A stretch of DNA of 64,000 nt from Planctomonas psychrotolerans (lineage in GTDB: Bacteria; Actinomycetota; Actinomycetes; Actinomycetales; Microbacteriaceae): positions 1,302,001 through 1,366,000 of the forward strand of contig NZ_SJEV01000001.1 in NCBI RefSeq assembly GCF_008642235.1. The letters are read 5' to 3'. Both the position numbers and the translations under genes were made by a program. A model generated the notes under the pieces. The model was not told the origin of the DNA. It saw only the letters and a list, made by a program, of their open reading frames with translations, and did not search any database. Below are positions 9,345 through 18,031 of the stretch, piece by piece (position 1 is the stretch's first letter; each line of letters begins with the position of its first letter).

Positions 9345-9447
9345 CTTAAGCTTCGGCCGCTCCGTGGCCGTGGTCGGGGGAGGAGCGGGTAACATTCGAG
9401 GCTGGCCGTGTGCCGGGAGCTCGCCCGGCCGGAACGAAGGAGCACGC

Positions 9448-10746
9448 GTGGTCGCCGTCCCGCTGTCCTACGAGCAGGCCGCCGTGTTCGACGCCATCGA
9501 GAAGACCCGTGACCACGTCTTCGTCACGGGTCGCGCGGGCACGGGGAAGTCCACCCTGCTGAACCATCTCGCCTGGCACACGGAGAAGCAGGTCGTGATC
9601 TGCGCGCCCACCGGGGTTGCGGCCCTGAACGTGGGCGGGCAGACGATCCATTCGCTGTTCAAGCTGCCGATCGGCGTGATCGCCGACTCGGAGATCGAGC
9701 AGAGTGCCGACGTGCGCAAGCTGCTCAACACCATCGACACCCTGGTCATCGACGAGATCTCCATGGTCAACGCCGACCTCCTCGACGGGATCGACCGCAG
9801 CCTCCGCCAGGCCCGCCGACGCAAAGACCCGTTCGGCGGCGTCCAGGTCGTCCTGTTCGGAGATCCCTACCAACTCGCCCCCGTGCCGGGGGACGGCGAC
9901 GAGCGCGCGTACTTCGCCGACCGGTACCGGTCGATGTGGTTCTTCGACGCGCTGGTCTGGCGCGAGGCGGAGCTGCGCATCTACGAACTGACCGAGATCC
10001 ACCGGCAGCACGAAGAGGGTTTCAAGGAGATGCTGAACGCCGTGCGGCACGGGCGGGTGACGGCGGAGATCGCGGGTGTGCTGAACGACACGGGCGCACG
10101 GGTACCGCCTACGGACGGCGCGATCACCCTCGCCACCCGCAACGACACCGTCAATCGCATCAACGCTGCGGCGCTCACCCGTCTGCCGGGACGGAGCCTC
10201 ACCGCCACGGCGGAGGTCAGCGGGGAGTTCGGCGGACGCGCCTTCCCCGCGGACGAGAAGCTCGACCTGAAGGTGGGCGCGCAGGTCATGTTCCTGCGCA
10301 ACGACGCGGACTCGCGTTGGGTCAACGGCAGCGTCGGAACGGTGTCGAAGGTCGACAGCAACGTGTTCGTGACGGTCGACGGCGACCTGCACGAGGTGGA
10401 ACCCGTCACCTGGGAGAAGTACCGCTACTCCTATTCCGCGACCACGAAGGAGTTGCGACGGGACGTGGTGGGGGAGTTCACCCAGTTCCCGCTGCGGCTC
10501 GCCTGGGCGGTCACCATCCACAAGTCGCAGGGGAAGACCTACGAGAGCGCGGTGGTGGACCTCGGATCCCGGGTCTTCTCCCCGGGTCAGACTTACGTCG
10601 CGCTCAGCCGGATCACGGCGCTGGACGGTCTCTATCTCACGCGTCCGCTGCGCCCCGCTGACATCATCGTGGACGAGAACGTGCGGCGGTTCATGTCGGA
10701 AGCCACGCGCATCCGGGTGGCACCACCCGCGTCGACCGGCGGATAG
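9448..10746 (+). CDS. PIF1/RecD-like superfamily 1 helicase
   Basis: AAA-type DNA helicase related to PIF1, 432 aa. Walker A is GRAGTGKSTLL near residue 28, Walker B/motif II is DTLVIDEISMV (about 100), and motif III is VVLFGDPYQLAPV. The C-terminal half has the UvrD_C2-type fold with TIHKSQGKTYE and YVALSRITALDG. Such proteins unwind DNA 5' to 3'. I chose GTG 9448 because GAAGGAGCACGC lies just before it; an ORF start at 9217 would overlap the divergent gene. It is compact, without the N-terminal domains of RecD. No partner genes are adjacent. Confidence 0.88.
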   Translation: MVAVPLSYEQAAVFDAIEKTRDHVFVTGRAGTGKSTLLNHLAWHTEKQVVICAPTGVAALNVGGQTIHSLFKLPIGVIADSEIEQSADVRKLLNTIDTLVIDEISMVNADLLDGIDRSLRQARRRKDPFGGVQVVLFGDPYQLAPVPGDGDERAYFADRYRSMWFFDALVWREAELRIYELTEIHRQHEEGFKEMLNAVRHGRVTAEIAGVLNDTGARVPPTDGAITLATRNDTVNRINAAALTRLPGRSLTATAEVSGEFGGRAFPADEKLDLKVGAQVMFLRNDADSRWVNGSVGTVSKVDSNVFVTVDGDLHEVEPVTWEKYRYSYSATTKELRRDVVGEFTQFPLRLAWAVTIHKSQGKTYESAVVDLGSRVFSPGQTYVALSRITALDGLYLTRPLRPADIIVDENVRRFMSEATRIRVAPPASTGG

Positions 10747-10785
10747 CGTTCACTGCTCGCCCGCCGATCGATCGTGAAGCGGCGG

Positions 10786-11331
10786 CTAGTGTCCGCCGTG
10801 CTCGTCGATCGACGAGGAGGAGCCGTGCGTGCCGTGCGGCACGGCTTCGAGTCCGGCGCTGGTACTGGCCAGCGCGGGAGTAGTGAGTCCTGAAACGAGG
10901 AGTCCACCGGCCAGAACTCCGAGCAGGTATCGTCCGGCGCTCGGCGACGGAACCGGGTCGTCGTCGGAGGTCGTGCTGGCGCGGCGACGAAGGTGCACGG
11001 CGAGCATGGCCGAGAGGAAGAGCCCCATCAGGGCGGCGGTGGCCATCGGCAGGAACGGCAGGGCGGCCAGGAAGTCGGGGCGGCCCCCCACGGCGGCGGC
11101 AGTGATCAGCAGGGCCCAGCCGAACAGGGGGAGGAGGAAGAGGACGAGAGCCGGGGCGACCAGCGGGAGGCGGTCCCGGACCACCGCGGCGACGCCCCAG
11201 GCGATCTCGGTCGCTCCGACGAGAATCAGAGGGGCAGCGAGAGGAAGAGGAGCGCCCGCACCGAGTGCGATGTGCGTGATGCCCGTGCCGAGCGCGGCCA
11301 TGCCGAGCCAGCTTCGGGTGATCGGTGACAC
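10786..11331 (-). CDS. Small multi-pass membrane protein with His-rich tail
   Basis: Unrecognised 181-aa protein starting at GTG 11331. It has four to five hydrophobic segments and a linker RRRASTTSDDD before the last one. The C-terminus VPHGTHGSSSSIDEHGGH contains four histidines and could bind metal ions. It lies downstream of a DUF4383 gene on the same strand, separated by a hairpin. No substrate or enzyme motif is visible. Confidence 0.65.
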   Translation of the reverse strand: MSPITRSWLGMAALGTGITHIALGAGAPLPLAAPLILVGATEIAWGVAAVVRDRLPLVAPALVLFLLPLFGWALLITAAAVGGRPDFLAALPFLPMATAALMGLFLSAMLAVHLRRRASTTSDDDPVPSPSAGRYLLGVLAGGLLVSGLTTPALASTSAGLEAVPHGTHGSSSSIDEHGGH

Positions 11332-11384
11332 GGTGGGGCGCTCCTCTTCGTCAGCGGTCCAGGAACCGCGGCTGTGTGTGTTGC

Positions 11385-11410
11385 GGACGCCGGGCGGGTG
11401 CCCGGCGTCC
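11385..11410 (-). terminator. Perfect 11-bp hairpin after the DUF4383 gene
   Basis: GGACGCCGGGC (11385-11395) pairs perfectly with GCCCGGCGTCC (11400-11410) around a GGGT loop. It begins 17 nt past the stop of the minus-strand DUF4383 gene and precedes the next minus-strand gene, so it probably ends that transcript. Confidence 0.65.
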
Positions 11411-11427
11411 TCGGGTGTCCGACCGGG

Positions 11428-11862
11428 TCAGACGGTGGCGCGGCGAGCGGTCTTGTCGGCTCCGAGACCCACGAACAGCAGCACGACGGCGCTGGCGAGG
11501 TGCAGGAAGTGGTCCGCCGTGTTCAGCGCCAGGATGTTCAGGGCGGTGTCGGCGATGAAGAAGCCGATGATGCCGAGAACCAGGTAGACGGCTCCGATGG
11601 TGACGTTGGTGCCCTTCGCGGCCGACACGTTCGACAGACCGGCGATCAGCAGTGCAGCGCCGATCAGCAGGTGAGCGATGTTGTGCAGCGGGTTGACCTC
11701 GAAGATGCCGAGGAGCAGGCCACCCTCGGTGTCGACGAAGCCGACGCCGCCCGTCGCTGCGAAGCCGAGCAGGCCCACGAGCACGTAGACGGCACCGAAG
11801 ATCGTGGCGACCAAGCGGTTGGGTGATCGGGTGAGAGTGGTCGAGGTGGTGTTGTAGCTCAT
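11428..11862 (-). CDS. DUF4383 membrane protein
   Basis: Four-helix membrane protein of the DUF4383 family, 144 aa, function unknown. It matches the family in the NPLHNIAHLLIGAALLIAGL stretch and the later ADHFLHLASAVVLLFVGL, where conserved histidines sit in helices. ATG 11862 was chosen because TTGGAGGCAC lies about 10 nt upstream; the frame is open to 11910. In Actinomycetota these proteins are often stress-induced, but nothing here shows regulation. Confidence 0.82.
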   Translation of the reverse strand: MSYNTTSTTLTRSPNRLVATIFGAVYVLVGLLGFAATGGVGFVDTEGGLLLGIFEVNPLHNIAHLLIGAALLIAGLSNVSAAKGTNVTIGAVYLVLGIIGFFIADTALNILALNTADHFLHLASAVVLLFVGLGADKTARRATV

Positions 11863-12077
11863 GATTGTGTGCCTCCAATAGGTGCGGGAGAATTCCTCGC
11901 GTTCCTTCATTCGTACCGCGATTCACATCGGTTTGGTGGTATGTAGCCACTTCGTTATCGACCTGCCCGAGCAGGGATCGCCCGATGCCCCCGAATAGGC
12001 CGATTGTGGCGCTCACCGCGTCTTTATTGGCGCGGATGGCGATAGTCGCGCCACCGGACGCTTCGTAGCGTGGCCTC

Positions 12078-12596
12078 ATGACGATCCCCGCGGACACGAA
12101 GGACTGGACCTGGGTGCTCGAGCGGCGGTGTCGCGAGTGCGACGTCGATGCCCGGTCGTTCGGCCTTCGGGACGTTCCGGCGGCGCTTCGCGGCAGCATC
12201 GTGCGCTGGCGGCCCGTCCTCGACCGGGCCGACGTCCGGGACCGGCCGAATGCGGACACGTGGTCGCCGCTCGAGTACGCGGCGCACGTGCGGGACGTCT
12301 TCGGTGTCTTCGAGGGTCGGCTCGAGCGGATGGTCGCCGAGGAGGACCCCGAGTTCGAGAACTGGGACCAGGACGCGGCGGCCGTCGCGGGCCGGTACAG
12401 CGAGCTGGACCCGCACACGGTCGCCGACGAACTCGCTGCAGCCGGAGAACACCTGGCGCGGGTCCTCGAGGCGGTACCCGAGTCGGCGGTCGATCGGCCG
12501 GGGCGGCGGAGCAACGGTTCCGTCTTCACGGTCCTCACCCTGGCCCGATACCTGCTGCACGACGACCTGCACCACCTGCACGACGTGCGCGCCTGA
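12078..12596 (+). CDS. DinB-family protein (putative thiol/metal-dependent hydrolase fold)
   Basis: 172-aa protein of the DinB/YfiT four-helix superfamily. The probable metal ligands are the histidine in SPLEYAAHVRDVF (about residue 71) and two in YLLHDDLHHLHDV near the C-terminus. Members include mycothiol-dependent transferases and proteins of unknown role; the substrate cannot be told. TAGCGT ends 6 nt before the ATG and no ribosome-binding site is visible, so the mRNA is probably leaderless. It converges on the MarR gene 19 nt downstream. Confidence 0.78.
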   Translation: MTIPADTKDWTWVLERRCRECDVDARSFGLRDVPAALRGSIVRWRPVLDRADVRDRPNADTWSPLEYAAHVRDVFGVFEGRLERMVAEEDPEFENWDQDAAAVAGRYSELDPHTVADELAAAGEHLARVLEAVPESAVDRPGRRSNGSVFTVLTLARYLLHDDLHHLHDVRA

Positions 12597-12615
12597 TCGT
12601 GTGGAGAGGCTCCGT

Positions 12616-13107
12616 TCAGGCGGAGTCGGCGGGTTTCGAGGGGAGCTGCGCTCGGTACACGGCCACCACACGCGAGAGATACGAGGTGATGGTGTCCTTC
12701 TCGGCGTCGTTGAAGTCGCTCAGAACATCGTCCATTCCGAGAATCATCGGCATCAGCGTCGACATCGCGCGCCGCACCGACTCCGGGGCGGGAACGACAA
12801 GCACACCACGACGGTCGCGTGGATTCGCCTCACGGGACACGTGACCGACGGCGACCAGCCGATCGACGACAGTGGTGACGGCCGCGGTCGTGATGTGCAG
12901 GCGATTCGCGAGCTCGGTGGGACTCAGGGCGCCCTCGCGAATGAGGTGATCCATCGCCTCGAGGTCGGTCGGGTTGACCGTCAGCTGTCGCCCGAGGTGG
13001 CGCTCGAACTCCGTGGTGAGGTCGGCGATGTCCCGCAGCAGGGTCGTGGCCGGATGCACGCCGAGCGGCCTCGACGGGACACGCCCGCTTGCCCCATCCC
13101 GTTGCAT
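12616..13107 (-). CDS. MarR-family transcriptional regulator
   Basis: Winged-helix repressor of about 163 aa. The DNA-binding part is GALSPTELANRLHITTAAVTTVVDRL followed by the wing RDRRGVLVV. ATG 13107 is the first sensible start; the open frame reaching 13758 lies opposite the MMPL gene. TAAACT ends 7 nt before the ATG, suggesting a leaderless transcript. It is divergent from an MMPL exporter with palindromes between them, the usual layout of a MarR repressor and the efflux pump it controls, often induced by a drug or phenolic compound. Confidence 0.87.
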   Translation of the reverse strand: MQRDGASGRVPSRPLGVHPATTLLRDIADLTTEFERHLGRQLTVNPTDLEAMDHLIREGALSPTELANRLHITTAAVTTVVDRLVAVGHVSREANPRDRRGVLVVPAPESVRRAMSTLMPMILGMDDVLSDFNDAEKDTITSYLSRVVAVYRAQLPSKPADSA

Positions 13108-13134
13108 GCGTCCGAGTTTAGCGCTACTGTGCCT

Positions 13135-13163
13135 AAACGATCGTATTATTAGATCGTCTAACA
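13135..13163. promoter_or_regulatory. Probable MarR operator between marR-like and MMPL genes
   Basis: TTAGATCGTCTAA (13149-13161) is a palindrome with perfect 5-bp arms around TCG. It overlaps a wider repeat, TAAACGATC / GATCGTCTA, with 8 of 9 positions paired. The site lies 28 nt before the MMPL start and in the -35 region of the MarR gene, so one repressor could shut both. Confidence 0.55.
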
Positions 13164-13189
13164 ACATCGACCAGCAGGGACCGATCCGT

Positions 13190-15286
13190 ATGCAGCGCCT
13201 CATCGAGTTCATCACCGCGAGGAAGACGGCGTGGATCGTGCTCGTGGTCGCGGCGGCCCTCTCCGCAGCCGTGTTCGCGGTCGGGTCCGGCTCCTCCGCG
13301 GAGACCGCGCCCGGTGTAGGCCTGCCGGATTCTGCGGAGTCCGCGCGGGTGGCCGCCCTGCAGGAGTCGCTTCCCGGCGCGGACGCGACCTCGGCCCTGC
13401 TGGTTTTCAGCCGCGACGGTGAAGTACTCAGCGCGGCCGACATCTCCGCCGTCACGGCGGCCGCTGCTGATCTGAGTGCAGAGTCCCTGGACGGTGTCGT
13501 GCCCCCACCGACCGTCTCCGAGGACGCCACGGCGGCCCTCGTCGTCGTTCCGCTCGAGACGGTGTCGGACGTGTCGGCCCAGGCCGAGCGGGCAGCCGAC
13601 CTGCGATCGATCGCGGCGGCCGATCTGCCGAGCGGGCTGACGGTGCTGCTCACCGGCCCCGAGGGGTTCGCGGTCGACGTCGCGGCCGTGTTCGACGGTG
13701 CGGACGTCACCCTGCTCCTCACCACCGTGCTCGTGGTTGCGGTGCTGCTGCTCATCACCTATCGCAGTCCCTGGCTGTGGCTCGTGCCGCTCACCGTCGT
13801 CGGGCTGGCCGACGGGCTCGCCGCCATCGTCGCCGTCCGCGTCGCGGCAGCCGCGGGTATCGCTCTCGATGCCTCGGTCACCGGCATCCTGTCCGTGCTG
13901 GTGTTCGGCGCCGGCACCAACTATGCGCTACTCCTCATCGCCCGGTACCGGGAGGAGTTGCGCCTCGAGGAGGACCGGCACGTCGCCATGGCCCGGGCCC
14001 TCCGCGGGGCGGGGCCCGCGATCCTCGCGAGTGGCGGCACGGTCGTGCTCAGCCTGCTCACGCTCCTGTTCGCGCAGCTCACCGGCAACCGGGCGTTGGG
14101 GTTGGCCTGCGCCACGGGCATCCTCGTGGCGATGCTGTTCGCCCTCGTCGTGCTCCCCGCCGCCCTGGTGATCTTCGGCCGGGGGCTCTTCTGGCCGTAC
14201 ATCCCGCGTTTCGGTTCCGCCGACGCGGCTCGTCGGGGCGTGTGGTTCCGCCTCGGCACCCTCGTCGCCCGCCGACCGGTTGTGGTCGCGATTCTGGGTG
14301 TCCTGGTGCTCGGCGGTCTTGCCGCGGCCGTGCCGCAGGTTCGGGTCGGACTCGCCCAGACGGAGCGATTCACCGCCGTACCGGAGGCTGTCGTGGGCCA
14401 GAACGTGCTCGCCGACGCGTTCAGCGCCGGGAGCGGGTCGCCGGTCGTCGTTCTGGCGAACTCGTCGGAGATCGATCGGGTTCTTCGAGCCGCGCAGGGG
14501 GTGGACGGTGTCGACTCCGTGCGGGAGGGACGGTCCGACGGGGGCATCACCCAGGTGGACGTGGTGCTCGACGCGGCAGCGGAGACCCCGGAGTCGTTCG
14601 CCGCCGTGACGGCGTTGCGCGCGGAGCTGTCGCAACTGGACGGTGCCGATGCCCTCGTCGGAGGACTGGACGCGCAGACCCTGGACGTGAACGAGGCGCA
14701 GCGGGCCGATCAGAACCTCGTGATTCCGCTCATCCTCGTTCTGGTGCTCCTCGTGCTCGTACTGCTGCTGCGCGCGGTCATCGCTCCCGTGCTGTTGCTC
14801 CTCACGGTCGTCGCCTCGTTCTTCGGCAGCCTCGGCGCGAGCTGGTTGTTGTTCCAGTCGATCTTCGGATTCCCCGCCATCGACACCACCGTGGTGCTGT
14901 TCAGCTTCCTCTTCCTCGTGGCCCTCGGTGTCGACTACAACATCTTCCTGGTCACCCGCGCGCGCGAGGAGGCGCGTACACAGGGAACGCGGGAGGGGAT
15001 GATCCGTGCGCTGTCGTCGACGGGTGGTGTGATCACGAGCGCCGGGGTGCTGCTGGCGGCGGTCTTCGCGGTGCTCGGAGTGCTGCCCCTCATCACCCTC
15101 ACGCAGATCGGCATCATCGTCTGCATCGGCGTCCTCATCGACACCCTGCTCGTGCGCACCGTTCTCGTACCGGCGCTCGCGTTCATCGTCGGGGAAGCGT
15201 TCTGGTGGCCCTCGAGGGCGCGCGCGCAGGCGGACGCCGCCGACCGGACCGCAGCGACCGCGCCGGTCGGCCCGTCGTCCTCGTGA
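13190..15286 (+). CDS. MMPL-family RND transporter
   Basis: Inner-membrane exporter, 698 aa, two repeats each with one membrane helix, a large extracellular loop and a five-helix bundle. ATG 13190 follows AGCAGGGACC. The second repeat has the GVDYNIFLVTRAREE motif with the proton-relay Asp; the equivalent place in the first repeat reads GAGTNYALLLIARYREE, with Asn. Family members export lipids, drugs or siderophores. It is divergent from a MarR repressor with a shared operator, suggesting inducible efflux. The substrate is unknown. Confidence 0.87.
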   Translation: MQRLIEFITARKTAWIVLVVAAALSAAVFAVGSGSSAETAPGVGLPDSAESARVAALQESLPGADATSALLVFSRDGEVLSAADISAVTAAAADLSAESLDGVVPPPTVSEDATAALVVVPLETVSDVSAQAERAADLRSIAAADLPSGLTVLLTGPEGFAVDVAAVFDGADVTLLLTTVLVVAVLLLITYRSPWLWLVPLTVVGLADGLAAIVAVRVAAAAGIALDASVTGILSVLVFGAGTNYALLLIARYREELRLEEDRHVAMARALRGAGPAILASGGTVVLSLLTLLFAQLTGNRALGLACATGILVAMLFALVVLPAALVIFGRGLFWPYIPRFGSADAARRGVWFRLGTLVARRPVVVAILGVLVLGGLAAAVPQVRVGLAQTERFTAVPEAVVGQNVLADAFSAGSGSPVVVLANSSEIDRVLRAAQGVDGVDSVREGRSDGGITQVDVVLDAAAETPESFAAVTALRAELSQLDGADALVGGLDAQTLDVNEAQRADQNLVIPLILVLVLLVLVLLLRAVIAPVLLLLTVVASFFGSLGASWLLFQSIFGFPAIDTTVVLFSFLFLVALGVDYNIFLVTRAREEARTQGTREGMIRALSSTGGVITSAGVLLAAVFAVLGVLPLITLTQIGIIVCIGVLIDTLLVRTVLVPALAFIVGEAFWWPSRARAQADAADRTAATAPVGPSSS

Positions 15287-15299
15287 TCCGCGACCGCCC

Positions 15300-15668
15300 T
15301 CAGGCGTGCCGGATGCAGAAGCGCGTGTAGGGGCGGGCGTCGAGCCGCGCTTCCCCGATCGGAGCACCGCAGCGCTCGCAGTCTCCGAACGTCCCCGAGG
15401 CGGCCCGCTCGATCGCCGCGTCGATCTCCCCGATCGCGCGCACCGAGCGCTGGAGCAGGGCATCGGTGAGCGACCTCTCGAAGGCGATCGTGACACCCTC
15501 CGGGTCGTGCTCGTCATCGACATTGGTGTCGAGCCGGGCCAGTCCCATGGCTTCGACGTCGGCGCCGAGGCCGCGCACCGTTGCGACCTCCCGCTCCCGG
15601 AGGCGCTCCAGCCGCGCCAGCCATGACGACGACGGCCCGGCGGGCGGGGAGGCTGCCTGGTCGGTCAT
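15300..15668 (-). CDS. TraR/DksA-type zinc finger protein
   Basis: 122-aa protein of the DksA/TraR superfamily. The first part is a probable coiled coil (about residues 18-85). The C-terminal finger reads CERCGAPIGEARL with a later CIRH, so the fourth ligand would be His instead of the usual Cys. Family members bind RNA polymerase through its secondary channel. Its ATG at 15668 overlaps the stop of the upstream SRAP gene (ATGA), so the two are translationally coupled. The ORF is open to 15845, but that part lies within SRAP. Confidence 0.8.
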   Translation of the reverse strand: MTDQAASPPAGPSSSWLARLERLREREVATVRGLGADVEAMGLARLDTNVDDEHDPEGVTIAFERSLTDALLQRSVRAIGEIDAAIERAASGTFGDCERCGAPIGEARLDARPYTRFCIRHA

Positions 15669-16360
15669 TCGGGCAGAGGCGCGATCACGCGCGGGTCCTC
15701 GCGGTTCACCGTCCGCACGTTGTTGACGGCACGGTCCACCGGATGCGACCGCATCGAGGCGGCCACGGCCGTCGATGCGCGGTCCAGCATCCCGAGCGCC
15801 TCGTCGGGTGCGGTGATCTTCTCCGGACGGAGCCAGTCGTCCCACACATCCGGGGGAAGGAAGACCGGCATCCGATCGTGCACCTCACCCGATGCGTCGC
15901 GCGCCTCCCGGGTGATGATCGTGAAGGTCACGGCCCAGTCGTCCCCCTCCTTGCGGGCGCTGTAGAGACCGGCGGCCGCGAGCACGTCGGTGTCGGCGTG
16001 CAGGTAGAAGGGCTGCTTGCCGTCGGCGCGCTTCTGCCATTCGTAGTACCCGTTCATGGGGACGATGCAGCGCTGGCTCGCGAACGCGCCGCGAAACATG
16101 CCGTTCGAGGCCACCGACTCGAGGCGCGCGTTGATGGGGGCCGGACCACCGGGCTTCGACCAGGCGGGCTTCAAGCCCCATGCCGCCACATCGACGCTCC
16201 GCGCGACGGTTCCGTCGTGCTGACGCTCGCGCACGATGGGCGCGGGATCGGTGGGGGCGATGCTGTACGACGGCAGCCAGTCCTCGGCGTTCCCGCCCTC
16301 GGCCACGAATGCGGCGATCAGGTCGTCGGCTTCCTTGTTCATCGCGAATCTGCCGCACAT
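15665..16360 (-). CDS. SOS response-associated peptidase (SRAP/HMCES family)
   Basis: 231-aa SRAP-domain protein. The catalytic Cys2 follows the start Met (MCGRF), and further residues are in PINARLES, the YYEW glutamate and the VHDRMP histidine. These proteins crosslink covalently to abasic sites in single-stranded DNA and shield them from damage. TAGCGT ends 6 nt before the ATG and no ribosome-binding site is seen, so a leaderless mRNA is likely. It overlaps the TraR-like gene by 4 nt. Confidence 0.92.
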   Translation of the reverse strand: MCGRFAMNKEADDLIAAFVAEGGNAEDWLPSYSIAPTDPAPIVRERQHDGTVARSVDVAAWGLKPAWSKPGGPAPINARLESVASNGMFRGAFASQRCIVPMNGYYEWQKRADGKQPFYLHADTDVLAAAGLYSARKEGDDWAVTFTIITREARDASGEVHDRMPVFLPPDVWDDWLRPEKITAPDEALGMLDRASTAVAASMRSHPVDRAVNNVRTVNREDPRVIAPLPE

Positions 16361-16496
16361 GCCTCGACGCTACCGCGCTCCTCCGCCCGGGGAAACCGGG
16401 CGATCCACCGATCTGCGGCGCCGGTCGCCCGGGCGTCCTACAGTGATGTCAGTCGTTCTCCGGCGTCGCGGCCGTGCCGCGGCAGAAGGGATGCTC

Positions 16497-18023
16497 GTGA
16501 CCCGGTCGCTTCGCACCGATGTGCTGGTCGTGGGCGCGGGCCCCACCGGCCTGATGCTCGCGAACGTGCTCGCCCGGCGCGGCGTCGACGTGCGCATCCT
16601 CGACTCCACGGCCGGACCGACGGTGCAGTCCCGCGCCCTCGGCGTGCAGGCGAGGTCGATGGAGATCTACGACCAGCTGGGACTCGCCGACCGGGTGCTG
16701 GCGGGCAGCGCACGTGCCGAAGCGGTGGCTCCAGGATTCGGGGCTCGGGTGTTCGGGCGCGTACCCCTCGGCGAGCTGGGTGCCGGGATCACGCCGTATC
16801 CGCGCATCCACGTGTTCGAGCAGAGCAGGAATGAGCAGCTGCTCGCCGACAGCCTCGCGGAACGGGGCGTGCCCGTGCTGTGGCGGCACGAGGTGCAGCT
16901 GCTCGACGAGACCGCCGAGGGCGTGTCGGCCATCATCCATGGCCCCGACGGGCACCTGACCGTGACGGCCCGGTACTGCGTAGGCACCGACGGTGCATCG
17001 TCGACGGTGCGGCGACTCCGCGGCATCCCGTTCGAGGGCATCACCAACGAGCACACCTTCTACGTGCTCGATGTGGTCGGCGCGCGAGGGCTCGCCGTCG
17101 ACGCCATCAACCTCCGGCCCGGTCCCGAGGCATTCCTCCTCACCTTCCCGATGGGTCCGGGCGGCCACGCGCGGCTGCTCGGCACCGTACGGGACTCGGC
17201 GCGGGGCGCGGAGCTCACCGAGGAGGCGGTGCGGCGTCGGCTGGACCGCCTTTACGGCGTGCGCTACGACCGGGCGGCGTGGTTCTCCACCTACCGGGTG
17301 CACCACCGCATCGCCGCCCGGTTCCGCGACGGCCCCGTGTTCCTCGCCGGAGACGCCGCCCACGTGCACTCGCCGGTGGGTGCCCAAGGCATGAACACCG
17401 GTCTGCAGGATGCCCACAACCTGGCCGTCAAGCTCGCCGACGTCCTCGTCGGTGGGGCCCCGGACGCCTACCTCGACCGCTACGAGGCGGAGCGCCGCCC
17501 GGTGGCCAGGCGTCTCGTCGCGAGCACCGACCGGGTGTTCGGCCTCGTGACCACCGATTCGCTCCTCGCCCGTGCGTTCCGCCGGGTCGCCGTGTCGGTG
17601 GCGGCGCCGGTGGCGACGCGGGTGCTACCCCGGGTGCGCGCGTCGTCGCGACTGTTCGAGTACATCTCGCAGGTGCGCGTCCACTACTGGCTGGATCCCG
17701 GGGCGAAGACGCGCGCGGGAGGCAGACGCGGCGCGGTGGTGGGTCGACGGTTGCCCTTCACCGGGGACAACTTCGACGTTCTCCGCTCCTTCGACTGGCA
17801 GGTGCACGCCTACGGAGGCGCGCACCCCGCCATCGTGCAGGGGGTGGGCGGCGCCCTGGGGCTCGAGGTGCACGTGTTCCCAACGCATGGGAACCGACGA
17901 CTCCGTGCCGGGTGGTGCTATCTCGTGCGGCCCGACGGGTTCGTCGCCGCCGAAGCCCTCCCGGGCGATGCGGTGCGGGTGTTCGCGGCCGCGCTGCCCT
18001 TCGCCCCGCCCTTCTCGCGCTAG
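16497..18023 (+). CDS. FAD-dependent aromatic monooxygenase
   Basis: Flavoprotein monooxygenase of the PheA/TfdB type, about 508 aa. The FAD-binding Rossmann motif VVGAGPTGLMLANVL starts near residue 12, the middle contains the DGA-type motif GTDGASSTVRR, and FLAGDAAHVHSPVGAQGMN is the second FAD motif. Such enzymes hydroxylate phenols or polyketide rings. GTG 16497 has AGAAGGG at suitable spacing; ATG 16491 is an alternative but adjoins that site. The C-terminal thioredoxin-like domain is present (about 400-508). No pathway neighbours are seen. Confidence 0.85.
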   Translation: MTRSLRTDVLVVGAGPTGLMLANVLARRGVDVRILDSTAGPTVQSRALGVQARSMEIYDQLGLADRVLAGSARAEAVAPGFGARVFGRVPLGELGAGITPYPRIHVFEQSRNEQLLADSLAERGVPVLWRHEVQLLDETAEGVSAIIHGPDGHLTVTARYCVGTDGASSTVRRLRGIPFEGITNEHTFYVLDVVGARGLAVDAINLRPGPEAFLLTFPMGPGGHARLLGTVRDSARGAELTEEAVRRRLDRLYGVRYDRAAWFSTYRVHHRIAARFRDGPVFLAGDAAHVHSPVGAQGMNTGLQDAHNLAVKLADVLVGGAPDAYLDRYEAERRPVARRLVASTDRVFGLVTTDSLLARAFRRVAVSVAAPVATRVLPRVRASSRLFEYISQVRVHYWLDPGAKTRAGGRRGAVVGRRLPFTGDNFDVLRSFDWQVHAYGGAHPAIVQGVGGALGLEVHVFPTHGNRRLRAGWCYLVRPDGFVAAEALPGDAVRVFAAALPFAPPFSR

Positions 18024-18031
18024 GGGACGGG

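Noticed and set aside
13928-15523. A 531-aa open frame on the minus strand
   Set aside because: It is opposite the MMPL gene, whose motifs are clear.
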